A stretch of 64,000 nt of DNA from Carex sylvatica (taxonomy: Eukaryota > Streptophyta > Magnoliopsida > Poales > Cyperaceae): NCBI GenBank assembly GCA_964058845.1, contig CAXKVR010000278.1, positions 62,001-126,000 of the forward strand, in the 5' to 3' direction. A program made the translations under genes and the position numbers. Below the pieces are notes generated by a model, which was not told the DNA's origin, ran no database searches, and worked only from the letters and a program-made list of their open reading frames with translations. Every line of letters begins with the position of its first letter. Position 1 is the first letter of the stretch. Positions 25,301 to 37,807 of this stretch are shown here, one piece after another.

Positions 25301-28300
25301 AGATTAGGTGGGAGAAGTCATGGTTGCCCTGAGAATGCCGGTGGAGCTGGGACTTTATATGATAAACCATTACAGACATTGAAGGTGAGCAATGATAATT
25401 TCACTACACACACGGAAACTCCATTGCTGGGCTTTGCTGTGAGCGTAGTCTGGTCGAACGTGCTGGTTGAAGGTGCTGCGCAAGTGCTTGTTCCTTTGCT
25501 TTGGACTAGAGTACAAGTTAGTAGCTTTATATGGTTTTACACCATATTTTTGTTTGGTACATTAGTTTTAAGGCAATTTCATGGGCAAGTTCTATACTAC
25601 CTTAGACATCCCCGGAAAACTATGATCTGTCATTACAATCTGTGGTTCTGTTAAGTAGGTTTTAATTGCATGTGTTATATAGGGATGCATAAAAGAACAA
25701 AAAAACTGCCTTTTGATACAAGTCCTAGCATCTGTGCGGGTAAAGTAAGAAACCACAACATCCGTGCAGGTCGAACAAACTCAGTATTGGTAAGGGTCCC
25801 AACACTGGCAGTAGCTTAACCCCATTGAGGCAAACCAACGAGCTTTTAAGCATGAAAATGATCAACAGATAATTAAGACAAATGTAGATCTTTTTAATAT
25901 ATCAAAAACTATTGAAAGTGTAAAAGGAGGAGGGTTGTGATAGGCGTGGCGAGCCAACGTAAATTACAGCCTTTTATGGAAATGAAACCCTCCTCTGGTT
26001 GGGTTTCATTTCTTGCCTACCCCAACTTGTTTGGGACTAAAGGCTTTGTTGTTGTTGCATTGAAGAAGTGCAAAGAAATTCGAGCAAGACGCACCAAGAG
26101 AGAAATCATGTTTTAGAAATTGTGCCTCCATTTAGGGTTTCTGATGTTGGGGTAAAGAAAAACGATTGAAATCAACTGATACAGTAGAAGGGAGACCAAG
26201 AATCTGGACAGACATTATTTGATCGACTTCTAGATTAAATGAGAGAAGATGAATTCATCAATCCATTCAAAAAAGAAGTGCATGGAGGAAACGAACCTGA
26301 GACAACGAATCGTGGTGGAGACGGCAACATCTTCTCGGTACATGGGTGGCCAATCTGGGACAGGGGGCTTTGAAGGGATGGTGCGGCTGCAGTGTAGAAA
26401 GAACTGGCAGTGAAGGGTAGCAGGCCAGTGGAATTTTGCTGGTGGTGGGTGAAGAGGAGGGAAAGTGATAGGTCAGAGGAGAAAAACGGTGAGAGAGAGA
26501 GAGAGAGAGAGTGAGAGAGAGAGATTTAGAAGGGAGTGGTGTGAAAGGAGAAGAGATACGTTCAGTGCGGTCCCGCACGAGCGAGGAGAGGAAGCAAGTG
26601 ATGATATTTTTCTGCATGATGGAGTGGGTTTCAACTTGAGAAGAAAGAATGTGTTGTGGAGATGGATCACAACCGTTGGATTTTCTTAAAGTCGATTGTC
26701 AGCGACTCAGTGTACATATCAGGGGTATTTAGGACAACAAACACGTGTGACCATGTGGACACTAGACCTGTCCAGTCTTTATGTGCTTTATATAATAATA
26801 TAGATAACTTCATCAATGATGCTCGTCTAGAAAAAAAGAGGGCCTCTCCACTGCATTCTATAGTTAGAAGTCCTTATTTTAACTCTTGAACTCTGCCACC
26901 GCATGGCTTGGTGATGTTTTCCGAACTCAAATTTGATTTCTAAGAAACTGGGGCTAGTGTTGTTTAATAGATGTTGCTGTGGAATAAAGACCTAAATTTG
27001 TCTCCTTAAACTATGACTAATAAATTTTTGAAGGACAGATATGAAACCTTCACTTAGTTTTTTTAGTGATGTAGTCATCACTTTAAGATGCCCTAAAGCT
27101 ATATTATTGATGTATTTTTACTGTGCACCTCCAATATCACATTAACATGTTTCATTGTAATCGTACTTTTTTTTCTTTTTTATTTAGGTCACTGGGCAAA
27201 TTAAACTGATTGATGGCGGCAGTATTTGCTTTGGACTTTCTGAAAATCCAATATCTGAGTTTGAGTTGGTTGCTGAGGAACTTCTCATGAGTGATTCTGT
27301 TATTAAGGCATGGGCTAAAAAGATCATCACATACTTGGATTTGTTTGTTAACTCAGTCGAGCTTAGTATAAATGGTTAAATCCATAAAATATCCTATTAG
27401 GAGCCAACCTATGTTGTTAATAGTCCTTTTTTGTTGAATTTTTTTTGAAGGTATATGGTGCCTTCAGGATGTATGTTAAAATGCTTCTGATGTGGGATTC
27501 AAAAATTAAAATTGAGGGAGGACGTAATGAGGATGTTCGGGTCTCTATGCTTGAAGCAAGGAACCTCATTGTTCTTAAGGTAGAAAGGACCGAAATTTCC
27601 GAAATTTCCTATTTAACCCTGGAAAAGTTTAAAATGCAAATCCTCTTTGTTGTCCAACTTTTTGACATTCCTAACTTTTGGCTTGTGACAGCATAATTCA
27701 GTCTTATCTTCAAATGCTGATTTGGTAGTATATGGTCAAGGACTTCTCAATTTATCAGGCTCAGGGGATGGAATTAAAGCTCAGCGGCTTTTCCTGTCCC
27801 TTTTCTACAATATCTTAGTAAGTTAGCTGAGCTGTTTTGCCTCCTTTGTTTGCTTTGGTTGTGACTCAAATGATACACTATATTACTAAGTTACAAACTT
27901 CAGCGATCTGATAGATGACAAGGTTTCATATAGTAACTCTAATTAGAGATCATAATTTATTTTAAAACCCTATTACATAAGTTTTCGTACTTCTATTCTA
28001 AAACTTTCCTCTCTGAACAGGTCGGACCTGGATCATTCCTTCAAGCCACGTTAGATGGTGCAGAAAGCAGCTCGTAAGTTGAGATCATATTTTATTTACA
28101 AATCTTACTTTCTGTTCTTCACAGCTAAGGTATTTCCTTTCTGTGTGCTTATATGTGCCTTTTTAGGGAAGTGCAGTTGCCGTGTGAGAGTCAAACTTGC
28201 CCTAATGAACTAATAATGCCTCCTGATGACTGCCATGTGAACAGCTCCTTATCCTTCACATTACAGGTAAACCAAAAATCATTGTGATTTGTTTTCTTAT

Positions 28301-31300
28301 TATTAATTTTCCTTCGATATATTTCCTCTTTCACACCAGCCATGTTCGGTTATTCTTTAAATGTAACTGGAATCTCCACAGTAGGCTGCTAATGACATCT
28401 GTAAAAATCCTTACATGAACCTAACCATCTAATTAGGCAGGTCCGGGTCAACATCGGCAGCCCCACTTTAATAGTATTTTGTGAAAATAATTGAACGATT
28501 TATGTACTTATGTTGTCATTCTGAAATTTGAAACTTATTTTTTCAACTCAATTTCAGTCCTGTTTTCTTTCTCTACTGCAGATCTGTCGAGTTGAAGACT
28601 TAATAGTGAGTGGTGTTGTTAAAGGAAGTGTTGTTCATATTCACCGAGCAAGGACAGTCACAATTGATACAGATGGCACGATTAGTGCCTCAGAGTTAGG
28701 TGATTCTGTGTTTCAATTCTTATTGTACTGTGGCTATGACCTTGTGTAATTGTGTATTATTGTTTTTCGGATCTACTTCTTAGTTTTCTTCTCGGTTCAT
28801 CCTCTGCAGGTAACCTTGTGTAGTTCCTTTTCGCCATGTCCTTGGTGTTTATCATTAATGGTTCCATTGATGCTTGTATGTGATAATTTTGTTTTGGATT
28901 AGTAGGAGGAAAACAAACTATGAGGTCATATTTTAAATTGAACTACAAAGAATGCACAAACTATTCCATTGTAGTTTTAAACCTAAATATGTTGTATCTT
29001 AACATAACTTCACATACGAGTTCTCACACTTTTTGTCTTTTAAAAATTGGGCAGGTTGCAAAGAGGGCATTGGCAAAGGAAAATTTCTGACAAATGGGGC
29101 AGGCGGTGGGGCTGGACATGGTGGGAAAGGCGGGGATGGACATTACAACGGTCTATCAGTTGATGGTGGTAGAAGATATGGTGATCCTTATCTCCCTTGT
29201 GAGTTAGGTAGTGGTACCAGTAGCTCAAGTGGATCAGAAAAAGTCGCTGGTGGAGGGATGATAGGTCAGTTCTTTGTTTTACTTTTCATACTTCACTTTT
29301 AGTGTTTCTTTTTTTGTCTTTAGTTTATACTTCTGCATGATTGTGGTTTCGGGGTTTGTAATGTGATGCTTTTTGTTACTGCATACTTTTTGGGGGATTT
29401 TTTTCCAGTTAATTTGCTAGAGCCCTATGCAGTCCATTATTGTTGAAGTTCTCAAAATATCAAGTTCTTTTATAAATTCAAATTAAAAAACAGGGTATCC
29501 TTTATCACTGCTGATGTCCATACTCCGGATATCCAGTTGTAGGATCAATGAAATGGCCTCTTTCAAAGCTAGAAATACATGGATCCTTAAGCGCAGATGG
29601 CCAGAGCCCTTTACCCAATAGTGTCAGGTCAAATGGGTCACTGACAGGTGGACTGGGAGGTGGTTCAGGTGGTACTGTTCTTTTATTCCTTCAATCACTT
29701 CTGCTTGAGGAGAACTCATCTTTGTCAGCAGCCGGTGGAAGGGGTGGCCCACATGGGGGTGGTGGAGGTGGTGGCGGGAGAGTTCACTTTCATTGGTCAA
29801 ATATTGCAACTGAAGATGAATATGTGCAGATTGCTTCTGTAAACGGGACAATTTTATCAAGGTAATTTATCCCATTCACAATTTTGAGCAAAGAAGCACA
29901 TGTTTTTGGAGCATTGCAGAGTTATCATAAGAAGGCCCTCTGAACTGGTTGCTTTTGTTTTATTTTTATCACAGTGGGGGTAAAGGTAATGCGGGTGGTC
30001 GGAATGGGGAGTATGGGTCCATCACCGGGAAGAAGTGCCCAAAGGGGCTTTATGGTACATTTTGTCGCGTATGACCCTCTCTCTCTTTCTCTCTCTCTCT
30101 CTCTGTCTGTTGAAACCCTTGGCAGTGGCTGCCAAGTACTCTCTCTCTCTTTCTCTCTCTCACCATATGGTGTAGATATTCCAATTATGCAATATACATA
30201 CAAGTACAATTGAGTGAAGGATTCTGCATCTCAGCCTAAACTATGTGACAATCTTCTTACTCGTACTAGCTTAAATTTTGCCTCAAATGAATGGCTTGCC
30301 AAAAAAATAAAGGTTAGAAACACAAATTAAACAAAATATGCAAAGTAGCCCATTAGTTGCTACCACATTCTAAAGTTGTAATCCTTGGGACATAGCCACT
30401 CATTTACCCTTTAATCATTTTGCCAACTCTCAGTTTCATTTCCTTGTAGGAATGTCCCATTGGCACGTACAAGGATGTGGCTGGATCCAACTCGTCACTT
30501 TGTATGCCTTGTTCCCTTGATTCTCTACCTTACCGTGCCGACTTCATTTATGTGAGAGGTTAGTTATTGAAGATCTGTTTTTATGGCTCTTCTAAATTTT
30601 TAGTTTGTTAATTAAAACTTAGGATCTATTATCATGTTGGCCCAGTCATGGCTACCTCTGCACCATCTAATACAGGTCTTCTCTATACTTCCAATTTCAT
30701 TTGAGCTTACCCTTGGTCAAAAAAGCTTAGTACTTGCTACTGATGGTTACAGTGCTTAAGCACAAAGCAAACAAAATACTCTAGTATTGCATCATTTTTT
30801 TCGTTAATCTTTTTATCATCATTATCATCATCATGTAAATATTTGAAATTTTGTTTTCCTGTCATTTCTTTGCTCTCTTTTTTGTCTTTGTTAGTTATTG
30901 GCCATAGACAGCCGGCATATTTTTTCATAATGAACTTGCCCGTTAACCTCTGCAGGTGGTGCAACTCAGCCAAGCTGCCCCTATAGGTGCTTATCAGACA
31001 AGTACAAGATGCCAAATTGCTACACACCAATTGAGGAAATCATATACACTTTTGGTGGTCCCTGGGCTTTTGGAATCCTCCTTTCATTCTTTCTTATCCT
31101 TCTGGCATTTTTGATAACAGCTCTGAGAATTAAAATGGGTGGAAATGATTATCCATACCCAGCCAAAAGTGCAATTGGAAATGATGGGCATGCTTCTTTT
31201 CCATATTTGCTTTCATTAGCAGAGGTACTACTTTCTGAAATCTGGTTTGTTCACTTCTTCATTGATTGGGTTTAGGTTCTTGCTTTTTTCCTAATATTAC

Positions 31301-34300
31301 GTATCATTTTTATGATGTTTGTAAATTGTACACGTATTCTCATAATTGCAAAGGTATACTCTGTTAATTTTTGGTGATTGTGCCCTCATTCAAGTCCTTG
31401 TTTCCTAGATGTTCAAATGGAGCTTAAATGTAGGCCAGACATAACAGAGCTAATTGTTTGTAATAGCATTCATGATTTGCTCTGTCACTTTACTTTATAT
31501 TTGCAAGTGCCATCTAAGTACCATATTATATGTAAAAATATGATCTTTTGAATAAAGGGGTGTAATCTGTACTGCAGTGTCCTTTTTTTATACTTTTGTG
31601 TTGAAATCTAGGTGCCCGGAACAAGCAAGGCTGAGGAGACACAGAGTCATGTGCATAGGCTGTATTTTATGGGTCCAAATACTTTCAGGGAACCTTGGCA
31701 TCTCCCTTACTCTCCACCAGATGCTATAATTGGAATAGTGTAGGCATCTTACCCATTGATATAATATTTGTAGTCCAACAAGTATTAAGCTATATAATAG
31801 TCCGTTTTTGTAAATCAGGATGATATGCCAGAAATTGTCAATTCGAAGCAAAACAGGCAGCTGAGTACGCAATCAATATCAAATGTTTTATCATAGTTGC
31901 AAATGAGACTTAACTTTCTTATATCTGCAACTACGACCACATTTTATTTGAGAAATTTGCAAATTACATATTGTTTGATAAAGCCTGTTAGTGACACATA
32001 CGCGCTAATCACATGAATTCTTCTTTTCACATGGCCAAATTGAACTGAAATCAAACCATGAAAATTCAAAGATACTTCCCTTGAAGTCAAGACAAAGCAA
32101 TTATTAAGAGACTTCATTTTGATTAATTTAGTATGGAGCAATGAAGAACAATTGTGGTTATCTTTTCTCTACTTAACCTTGGCTTAAGGTTAACTTCCGT
32201 TTTAAACCAAAATAGCAGTATAAATGCAAATTCAAGAAATTCCACATGTTACTTTTCAAATTTATATTCTATATATGTTTTTTCCATAGGTATGAAGATA
32301 CATTCAATCATTTTATAGATGAGATTAACCAGGTGGCAACATACGAGTGGTGGGAGGGGTCGGTGCATAGCATATTGTCAGTTCTTGCGTATCCTTGCGC
32401 ATGGTCATGGAAACAATGGTGCAGAAGAAAGAAAATTCAAAGGTTGCAAGAGTATGTTAAAACTGAATATGATCATTCTTGTCTCCGATCGTGCCGATCA
32501 AGAGCTCTTTACAAAGGAATGAAGGTATTGTGTACTTGTTTCCTTTGAAATTCTCATTTTTATATGTATAACGGGCATGGTAATGGGACAAACGGATTTA
32601 CTTGCAAAGGACTAACCTATAGTTATCTTCTTGATATCCATTAGCTCGTTCTTTAAGTTAAAAATTCCATTGCATTTGTTGTGATTAGGTTCTAACAGTG
32701 TCATGTTGGGGGGGGGGGTGTTCAGTTGGGATCTTGTAGAATTCGTATTATTGCAGACGTTAAGAACAAGTACCAGAGCAGTCTTATCATTTTTCCATTA
32801 TAAGTTTTTTTTTTTTGTCTGTTGATTTCCTTTTTTTGGTGTTGGTACTTATTATTCGCATTTGTGTTGTAATGTACCGACCTGTCCTAGTTCTTGCTGG
32901 ATTTTGTAGAGTAGTAGAAGAATATCTTACCATTATATTATAGATTAAAACCAAGCCATTGCAGGTTGGCTCGACACCAGATCTGATGGTGGCATACATA
33001 GATTTCTTCCTTGGAGGTGATGAGAAGCGGCTTGATGTGGTATCTTCCATACAGAAGAGGTTTCCCATGTGCATAATTTTTGGTGGTGACGGTAGTTACA
33101 TGTGTCCATATAATCTCCACAGTGATACCCTGTTGTCAAATCTTGTTGGTCAGGTATCATAAGAGCTAATTTTCTACTACAAATATATATTTCTGTTTTG
33201 AGCTAGTATACATTGTGTTGATTTGTTTAGCATGCCTCTGTGTTCTCATTACTGGCGGTATGCTGATACCATGTTGTCAAATATTGTTGCTTAGTTATTA
33301 TAAGAGTTAATCATCTAGTAAAAATATAACTCTGTTTGGAATTAGTAACCATTACGTTTTGAACAGTTTAGCATATGTTTCTATGTTCTTTTTGCTGTGG
33401 TGATACCCTGTTGTAATATCTTGTTGGTCAGTAATATAAGGGTTAAATGATCTACTCAATAATATTTCTGTTTGAATTAGTATTGTTACAACAACTCTAG
33501 CTCTGATACGAGCTAGTTAGAATTTTTATAGAGGCTGAAACTAGCGAGATGCTAAAAGACAAATTTACGAGGAACAAAAATATGTACAAGTTGACTTTAG
33601 TTACATAGAGTACATGGGTCATGTGGCTTATTTATAACAATACATATTTTCTCTAATTTAGGAAACTAACACAAATAAAGCTCTGGTACATGTGGCTTAT
33701 TTATAACAATACATGCAACCGAAAACAGCCTGTCAAATAAAGTCTGTTCTTAATAGATGGTGAAATGTGAGACACACATAGCAAGTATACATTATGTTTT
33801 GAATTATTTAGCACGCCTCTATGTTCTATTTACCAACTGTGTGGTAAAATTTAAATCAAAGTTGGTTGTAAAGTTTTAAGCTTCCTGATGTTGCTTTGAG
33901 GAACTTCAGTTTTATTGAAGTTGTTGACTTGCATCTACTCTTTACAGGCACTTTTAGAACTTCCAGACTTACTTTTTGCATACACCTTGCTCAGTTGCAT
34001 TCAGATTAACATCCAGTATAGTATTTTTTTTAAAATAATTTTGTCCATCATTTGCAATTTCTATCCTCTAATAATACATGTAAACTTTTGTTTGCTTCAC
34101 AGTATGTATCGACGGCAATTTGGAACAGGTTTGTGGCAGGGTTGAATGCGCATCTAAGAACTGTGAACCAAAGAAAAATCAGAACCGCGCTGGGCCCTGT
34201 TCTATTGTGGATAAGCACTCATGGAAACCCCCAACTTGAAAGGTGTGGTGTCAGAGTTGATCTGGGATGGTTTCAAGCAACTGCTTCTGGTTACTACCAG

Positions 34301-36110
34301 CTCGGCATCGTCGTATCTGTGAATGAAGGGTTTTTTACATCCTTGAACTCACCGGAAATGCCAGAATCATCTGACCGCTCAAGGTTTATTTTTTATTTTT
34401 TATCATTTCTAGCTTTTCTGATTTTGAATAAACAACTGTGAATGTGCGTTGTCAACCATTTTTGTTTCTGATGTCTAGCTAATAATATCAAATGTTGAAA
34501 TTGTGTATTGTGTTTTTCCTTGTTGTGTGCCTGTTATTGGTGCATTTTGTTGTGCTAGACATCGGAATATCTTCTGATTGGGCCACATTTTGGGCCTTGT
34601 TATTCTTCTTAATTGCTTGCTCTGGGCCTTCATGTTGTTTTAATAACACAAGGAAATCCAAAATTTGGAGGCTTATTGAGGGTTAGTTCCTTATTAAAGT
34701 TACGGCCAAGACAAATTTGGTGCCAGTATGTATAAATTCTAGCAATTTAGATCGAGTTTCTGTTTTTCCATCATTAATTGTGGCAGGAGAAGCATCGGTG
34801 CCTCGCTCAAGGCAACGGTGTCTAGGCAACTTCAGTTTAATCAGAGTCAGTCACAATCTATGGGCAACACATTTTCAAGAAAGCGGGTCACTGGAGGGGT
34901 CAATGGAGGGATCATAAATGAAGGGACACTTGGTTCCCTGGTTTACAAAAGAGATTATCTCTTCCCTGTCTCCTTCTTGCTGCAAAATACCAGACCTGTT
35001 GGTTTTCAGGTAATCTTAAATATAGTACAAGTTGAGTGATTCTTTTCCCTATTTTCACAAGTAACCTGCTTTAATAACAATTAAATGATTTTACTTTTTC
35101 TATGTAAATTTAATTGTATCTTTTGCACTTTCTTATTTTTTGTTTGGTTGCTCAACAAAATATTTCAATGCAGACAGCAATTGCAACTTAACATGTACCA
35201 ATGCAAAACTAAAAATGATGACATACATCCTTGCAAAACAATAAAAATATCACTGATCCTCCTGCTAGACAATATATATATTTACTTTTTTTTATTTCTT
35301 TGTTGTTTTACAACAGGATACAGCTCAACTGCTGGTATGTACAATGCTACTGGGTGATTTTGCAATAACCCTTCTGACACTTGTTCAGTTCTATTGGATC
35401 TCTGTTGGTGCTTTCCTTATAATTTTGCTCATACCACCCTTGTCCCTTCTATCTCCTTTTCTCGCGGGCCTTAATGCAATTTTTAGCCGTGGGCCCAAGC
35501 GATCCTCTCTCACCCGTATCTATGCATTGTGGAATGCTACCTCCATTGTCAACACTGTGAGTGCTCCTTTTTGGTACATGTAGCCATTAATCATGACTCC
35601 TTCCGTGATGTTAAAATGTGTGCATATGAAACAAGGATTACAATACTGGCTTATTGACAGTGTCTATTTGGGTCTTGTACTTGCATACTCTCATGTACTC
35701 AGATGATAAGAAGTCTGTACAGGTTAAAGATTCAAATTAGTATTGAAATGTGTTGCCTTAGATGCTAAAATCTTATCTGTACAGATTGGGGCAATCATTT
35801 GTGGGCTCGTGTTCTATAGTCTCTCTTCTTCGCACTTGGCCATGCTAGTCAAATTTTCAAACTTTAGAAGGTACTAGTTCTCTGTGAATAGCTTTAATTT
35901 AATGTTTAATATTTCACTAGATATATTGTGTTGAGTAATTTCCATAATAATACATGTTGCAGGGATGACAATGAGTGGTGGGTTTTGCCTATTAGTCTAA
36001 TTGTGGTTAAGGTGTTGCAAGGAGTCCTTGTCAACTTGCATATAGCAAATGTCGAGATTCAAGACCTGTCTTTATATACCCCTGATCCTGACAAATTCTG
36101 GGCCATGTGA
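22349..36110 (+). CDS. Large glycine-rich transmembrane protein, conserved plant family of unknown function
   Basis: Homologous by recognised motifs to Arabidopsis At5g47020/At5g11700-type proteins, sometimes labelled ephrin-receptor-like; no function is established. Twenty-two exons join in phase (1,417 aa): 22349-23094, 23645-23760, 25308-25516, 27188-27307, 27451-27579, 27692-27817, 28021-28073, 28167-28266, 28582-28699, 29055-29264, 29537-29861, 29975-30068, 30450-30558, 30956-31224, 31612-31739, 32290-32524, 32965-33153, 34103-34383, 34787-35009, 35317-35556, 35785-35870, 35963-36110. Layout: signal peptide about 1-30; glycine-rich ectodomain to about 740; cysteine-rich GCC2/EGF-like segment about 752-830; membrane span 855-875; cytosolic part of about 380 aa with YDHSCLRSCRSRALY (1011-1025) and FGGDGSYM (1068-1075); about four C-terminal spans (1264-1392). 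Intron 4 has a GC donor. The start at 22349 was chosen because a hydrophobic leader follows it. Confidence 0.92.
23274..23451. mobile_element. Mutator-type MITE, family A, intron 1, 9-bp target duplication
   Basis: The clearest family member. It starts GAGTCCATTTCCTCTGAGGT, and the complement of its end reads GAATTCATATCCTCTTAGGT. Inverted repeats continue for about 65 bases (through GATCAGAATCCGGGC and its partner). It is flanked by GGGAAACCT at 23265-23273 and 23452-23460. It is 178 bp and non-coding. Confidence 0.9.
24990..25178. mobile_element. Mutator-type MITE, family A, intron 2
   Basis: The left end GGGTCCGTATCCTCTGAG and the complement of the right end AGAATTCACATCCCCTAAG are family-type termini. 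It is flanked by TGGTCAAC at 24982-24989 and 25179-25186. Internal CACGGGGCAGTATTA is shared with the copy at 59892-60076. Arms are shorter and less perfect than in the 23274 copy. Confidence 0.8.
25960..26060 (+). mobile_element. SINE/LINE-type 3' tail in intron 3
   Basis: The segment CCCCAACTTGTTTGGGACTA followed by AAGGCTTTGTTGTTGTTG is the well-known 3' end shared by plant Au-type SINEs and related LINEs, ending in a short TTG repeat. Only the 3' part is recognisable. The duplicated GGGTTTCATTTC / GAAATGAAACCC just upstream forms a small hairpin. It lies in the same orientation as the host gene. Confidence 0.65.
26270..26660. repeat. Purine-rich insertion with GA microsatellite in intron 3
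   Basis: The GC content is visibly higher than in surrounding intron DNA, with a (GA)n tract at 26490-26524. Open frames on both strands look like by-products of the composition. It may be the interior of an inserted element or a captured fragment; I recognise no protein in it. Confidence 0.4.
27308..27450 (+). other. Candidate GC-AG intron (intron 4 of the glycine-rich protein gene)
   Basis: Exon 4 ends GTTATTAAG and is followed by GCATGG, while the next exon starts after TTTTTTGAAG with GTATATGGTGCC. The family protein reads ...DS(T/V)IKVYGA... across this join, so the coding phase and homology require cutting after AAG. No GT donor nearby gives this result. Confidence 0.7.
30077..30161 (+). 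repeat. Two CT microsatellites just after the exon 12 donor
   Basis: CT-rich tracts at 30077-30104 and 30140-30161 flank a short palindromic spacer (TTGGCAGTGGCTGCCAAG). They begin 8 bases after the donor of exon 12 of the glycine-rich protein gene. Confidence 0.8.
33122..33480 (+). repeat. Tandem repeat of the exon 17 end and its donor
   Basis: Copy 1 (from 33122) is the true exon end GTGATACCCTGTTGTCAAAT with donor GTATCA at 33154. Decayed copies begin near 33263 and 33400, giving spacings of about 141 and 137 bases. Each repeats the exon end (CTTGTTGGTCAG and variants), the donor region and the downstream intron text (AGTTTAGCAT.TGTTTCTATG). A fourth partial piece resumes at 33784 after an insertion. 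Confidence 0.85.
33484..33783. mobile_element. Solo-LTR-like insertion in intron 17
   Basis: A 300-bp segment starting TG and ending CA (TGTTACAACAAC ... CACATAGCA), flanked by the 5-bp direct repeat AGTAT at 33479-33483 and 33784-33788, as LTR retrotransposons leave. It contains CTCTGATACGAGC near its left end, resembling the complement of a copia-type tRNA-Met primer site, and an internal duplication of ATGTGGCTTATTTATAACAA. No coding sequence. It could instead be a small TRIM-like element. Confidence 0.65.
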
Positions 36111-36679
36111 TTTTTCTGAAAGATGCTTGGGCCTTCGATATCAGTTTCTGTACATTCTTCTCTGACAAAGGTAATAGATGCACATTGCCTTATTGTATGG
36201 TGTGTGCTTTTTTTTTAAAATCCAAATTTGTATTCCTTGTTTATTAGTTGAAAATTGAGTCCTGATGAAATAGGCTGTGTATATAAGGAGGCTTAATTTT
36301 TCTAGTGGTGCAAGATTAGTTCATATTTCATAGTATGTCATTTTTTTTAAATCATTTCTGCCATCTTTTTTCATAAAATTTCTGTGGTCGTGTAAATGAT
36401 GAATAACTACAAATGGAAGCTCTTTTTTTTTGTATTCTGAAATGTGCTTCTACTGCTTTTGCTTTTAAGCTGCATTATATTTTCCGGTGATTTCTTTTAT
36501 TGTTCAAATTAAATTAAGATATAATATAGACCACAAAATATTGTTTCTTTGTAGATTGTGCACAATGAAACAGGGAGAGTACAAATTAAAATATTATTTG
36601 GAGTCGGGTTAAAATGCGTCATAACCTGTGCTCCAATTATGTTCTACATCTTTATCTTTGTTTTTAAAGTTTGCAAATA
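36111..36679. other. 3' flank of the glycine-rich protein gene
   Basis: Presumed 3' untranslated and downstream DNA, T-rich, no gene seen. Confidence 0.5.
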
Positions 36680-36960
36680 TGATCCGTTCAACATGGTCTC
36701 CGTACTAAAACTTGCTTGGAGATAAAATTTTATATTTTTTGAAATTTTTTTGCTTGAAGATAAAATTTTATATTTTTTGAAATTTTTTAGATGAGTTCAA
36801 AATTATAGTTTTAGAAGATTCTGCACCATTCAAAATAGTGATTTTGTATCTATTTAAAAAAATAGTAAAAAAATTCAAAAAAATATAAAATTTGGTTTCC
36901 AAGTACATTTTAATATGAAGATTATGTTGAGTGGTTCGAATTGACTGTTCTCTATTATTT
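36680..36960. mobile_element. Foldback family C element
   Basis: The left side (CCGTTCAACATGG, AGATAAAATTTTATATTTTT, duplicated once) is the complement of the right side (AAAAATATAAAATTTGG, ATTATGTTGAGTGGTTCG). The centre pairs CACCATTCAAAATAGTG blocks. No target duplication was identified. Confidence 0.6.
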
Positions 36961-37807
36961 GATCAAAATTTTAAAATTTATGGAGTGACCAAGTCATCAC
37001 CATCTCTTTGCTAGATTCGCTTCTGAAGGTATGATATTTCGTCTGACAAAACTGAATGTAAGGCAACATTTTTCATATGTGCATTTCTTTTTGTCAAAAA
37101 ATAAATAAATAAAAAATGGCAAGGAACCAAAAATTACAAAATCGAATAGTTAATTAAAAAAAAATGGGAAAGATCAGTTCGATCTTTTTTCATAAAAAGA
37201 AAAGACGGTTGGATTATATAGTACGGGCTTCTCTTATTAATCTTCATATTCATCATTTTACCCGTAAAAAAAAAAAGGTGAAATGCTATATTCTCAAAGG
37301 ATACCTTTTTTATTTTTACAATCATCATTTTTACTCGCAATTTTTTTTCTAAAAAAAAAAAAGACAGAAGGCCGGACTTATCTTTTTTGTTTTACAAATT
37401 TTACAATTTAATTTCTGATTTTGTAATTTTTAGTTTTTCTTCTTACCGACAAAAGAAAAACACCGTTTCATATGCCGAAAGAAATTTGGATGCTGGTTGA
37501 ATTATAATTTTTCTTTTTTTGTAATTATGCTTTGGGCTTGATGCTTAATTGCATGCTCAAGCAAAAAAAAACAATCATCATAGCTGGTCCTGAACGGTAC
37601 AAAAATAAATAGTCATTTAGTGCTGTGGTAATTTAGTGCTACCAAATTTTTTTAATGAACGTATCTGCATCTAAAGCAGGTCAGTCATGTTCTTCATATC
37701 AGTGTTTCCCACTTTATGCATACACAATTATTGAACTTTAAATACCAGTAAAACCATTTATCAGTGAGACATAAGAGTGTGGAGTTGTGATTGTGTCTTT
37801 TTTTTTA

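Noticed and set aside
26267..26689. Serine/leucine-rich and arginine/glutamate-rich frames around the GA repeat in intron 3
   Set aside because: They are generated by the simple repeat and base bias; no homology recognised and no splice context.
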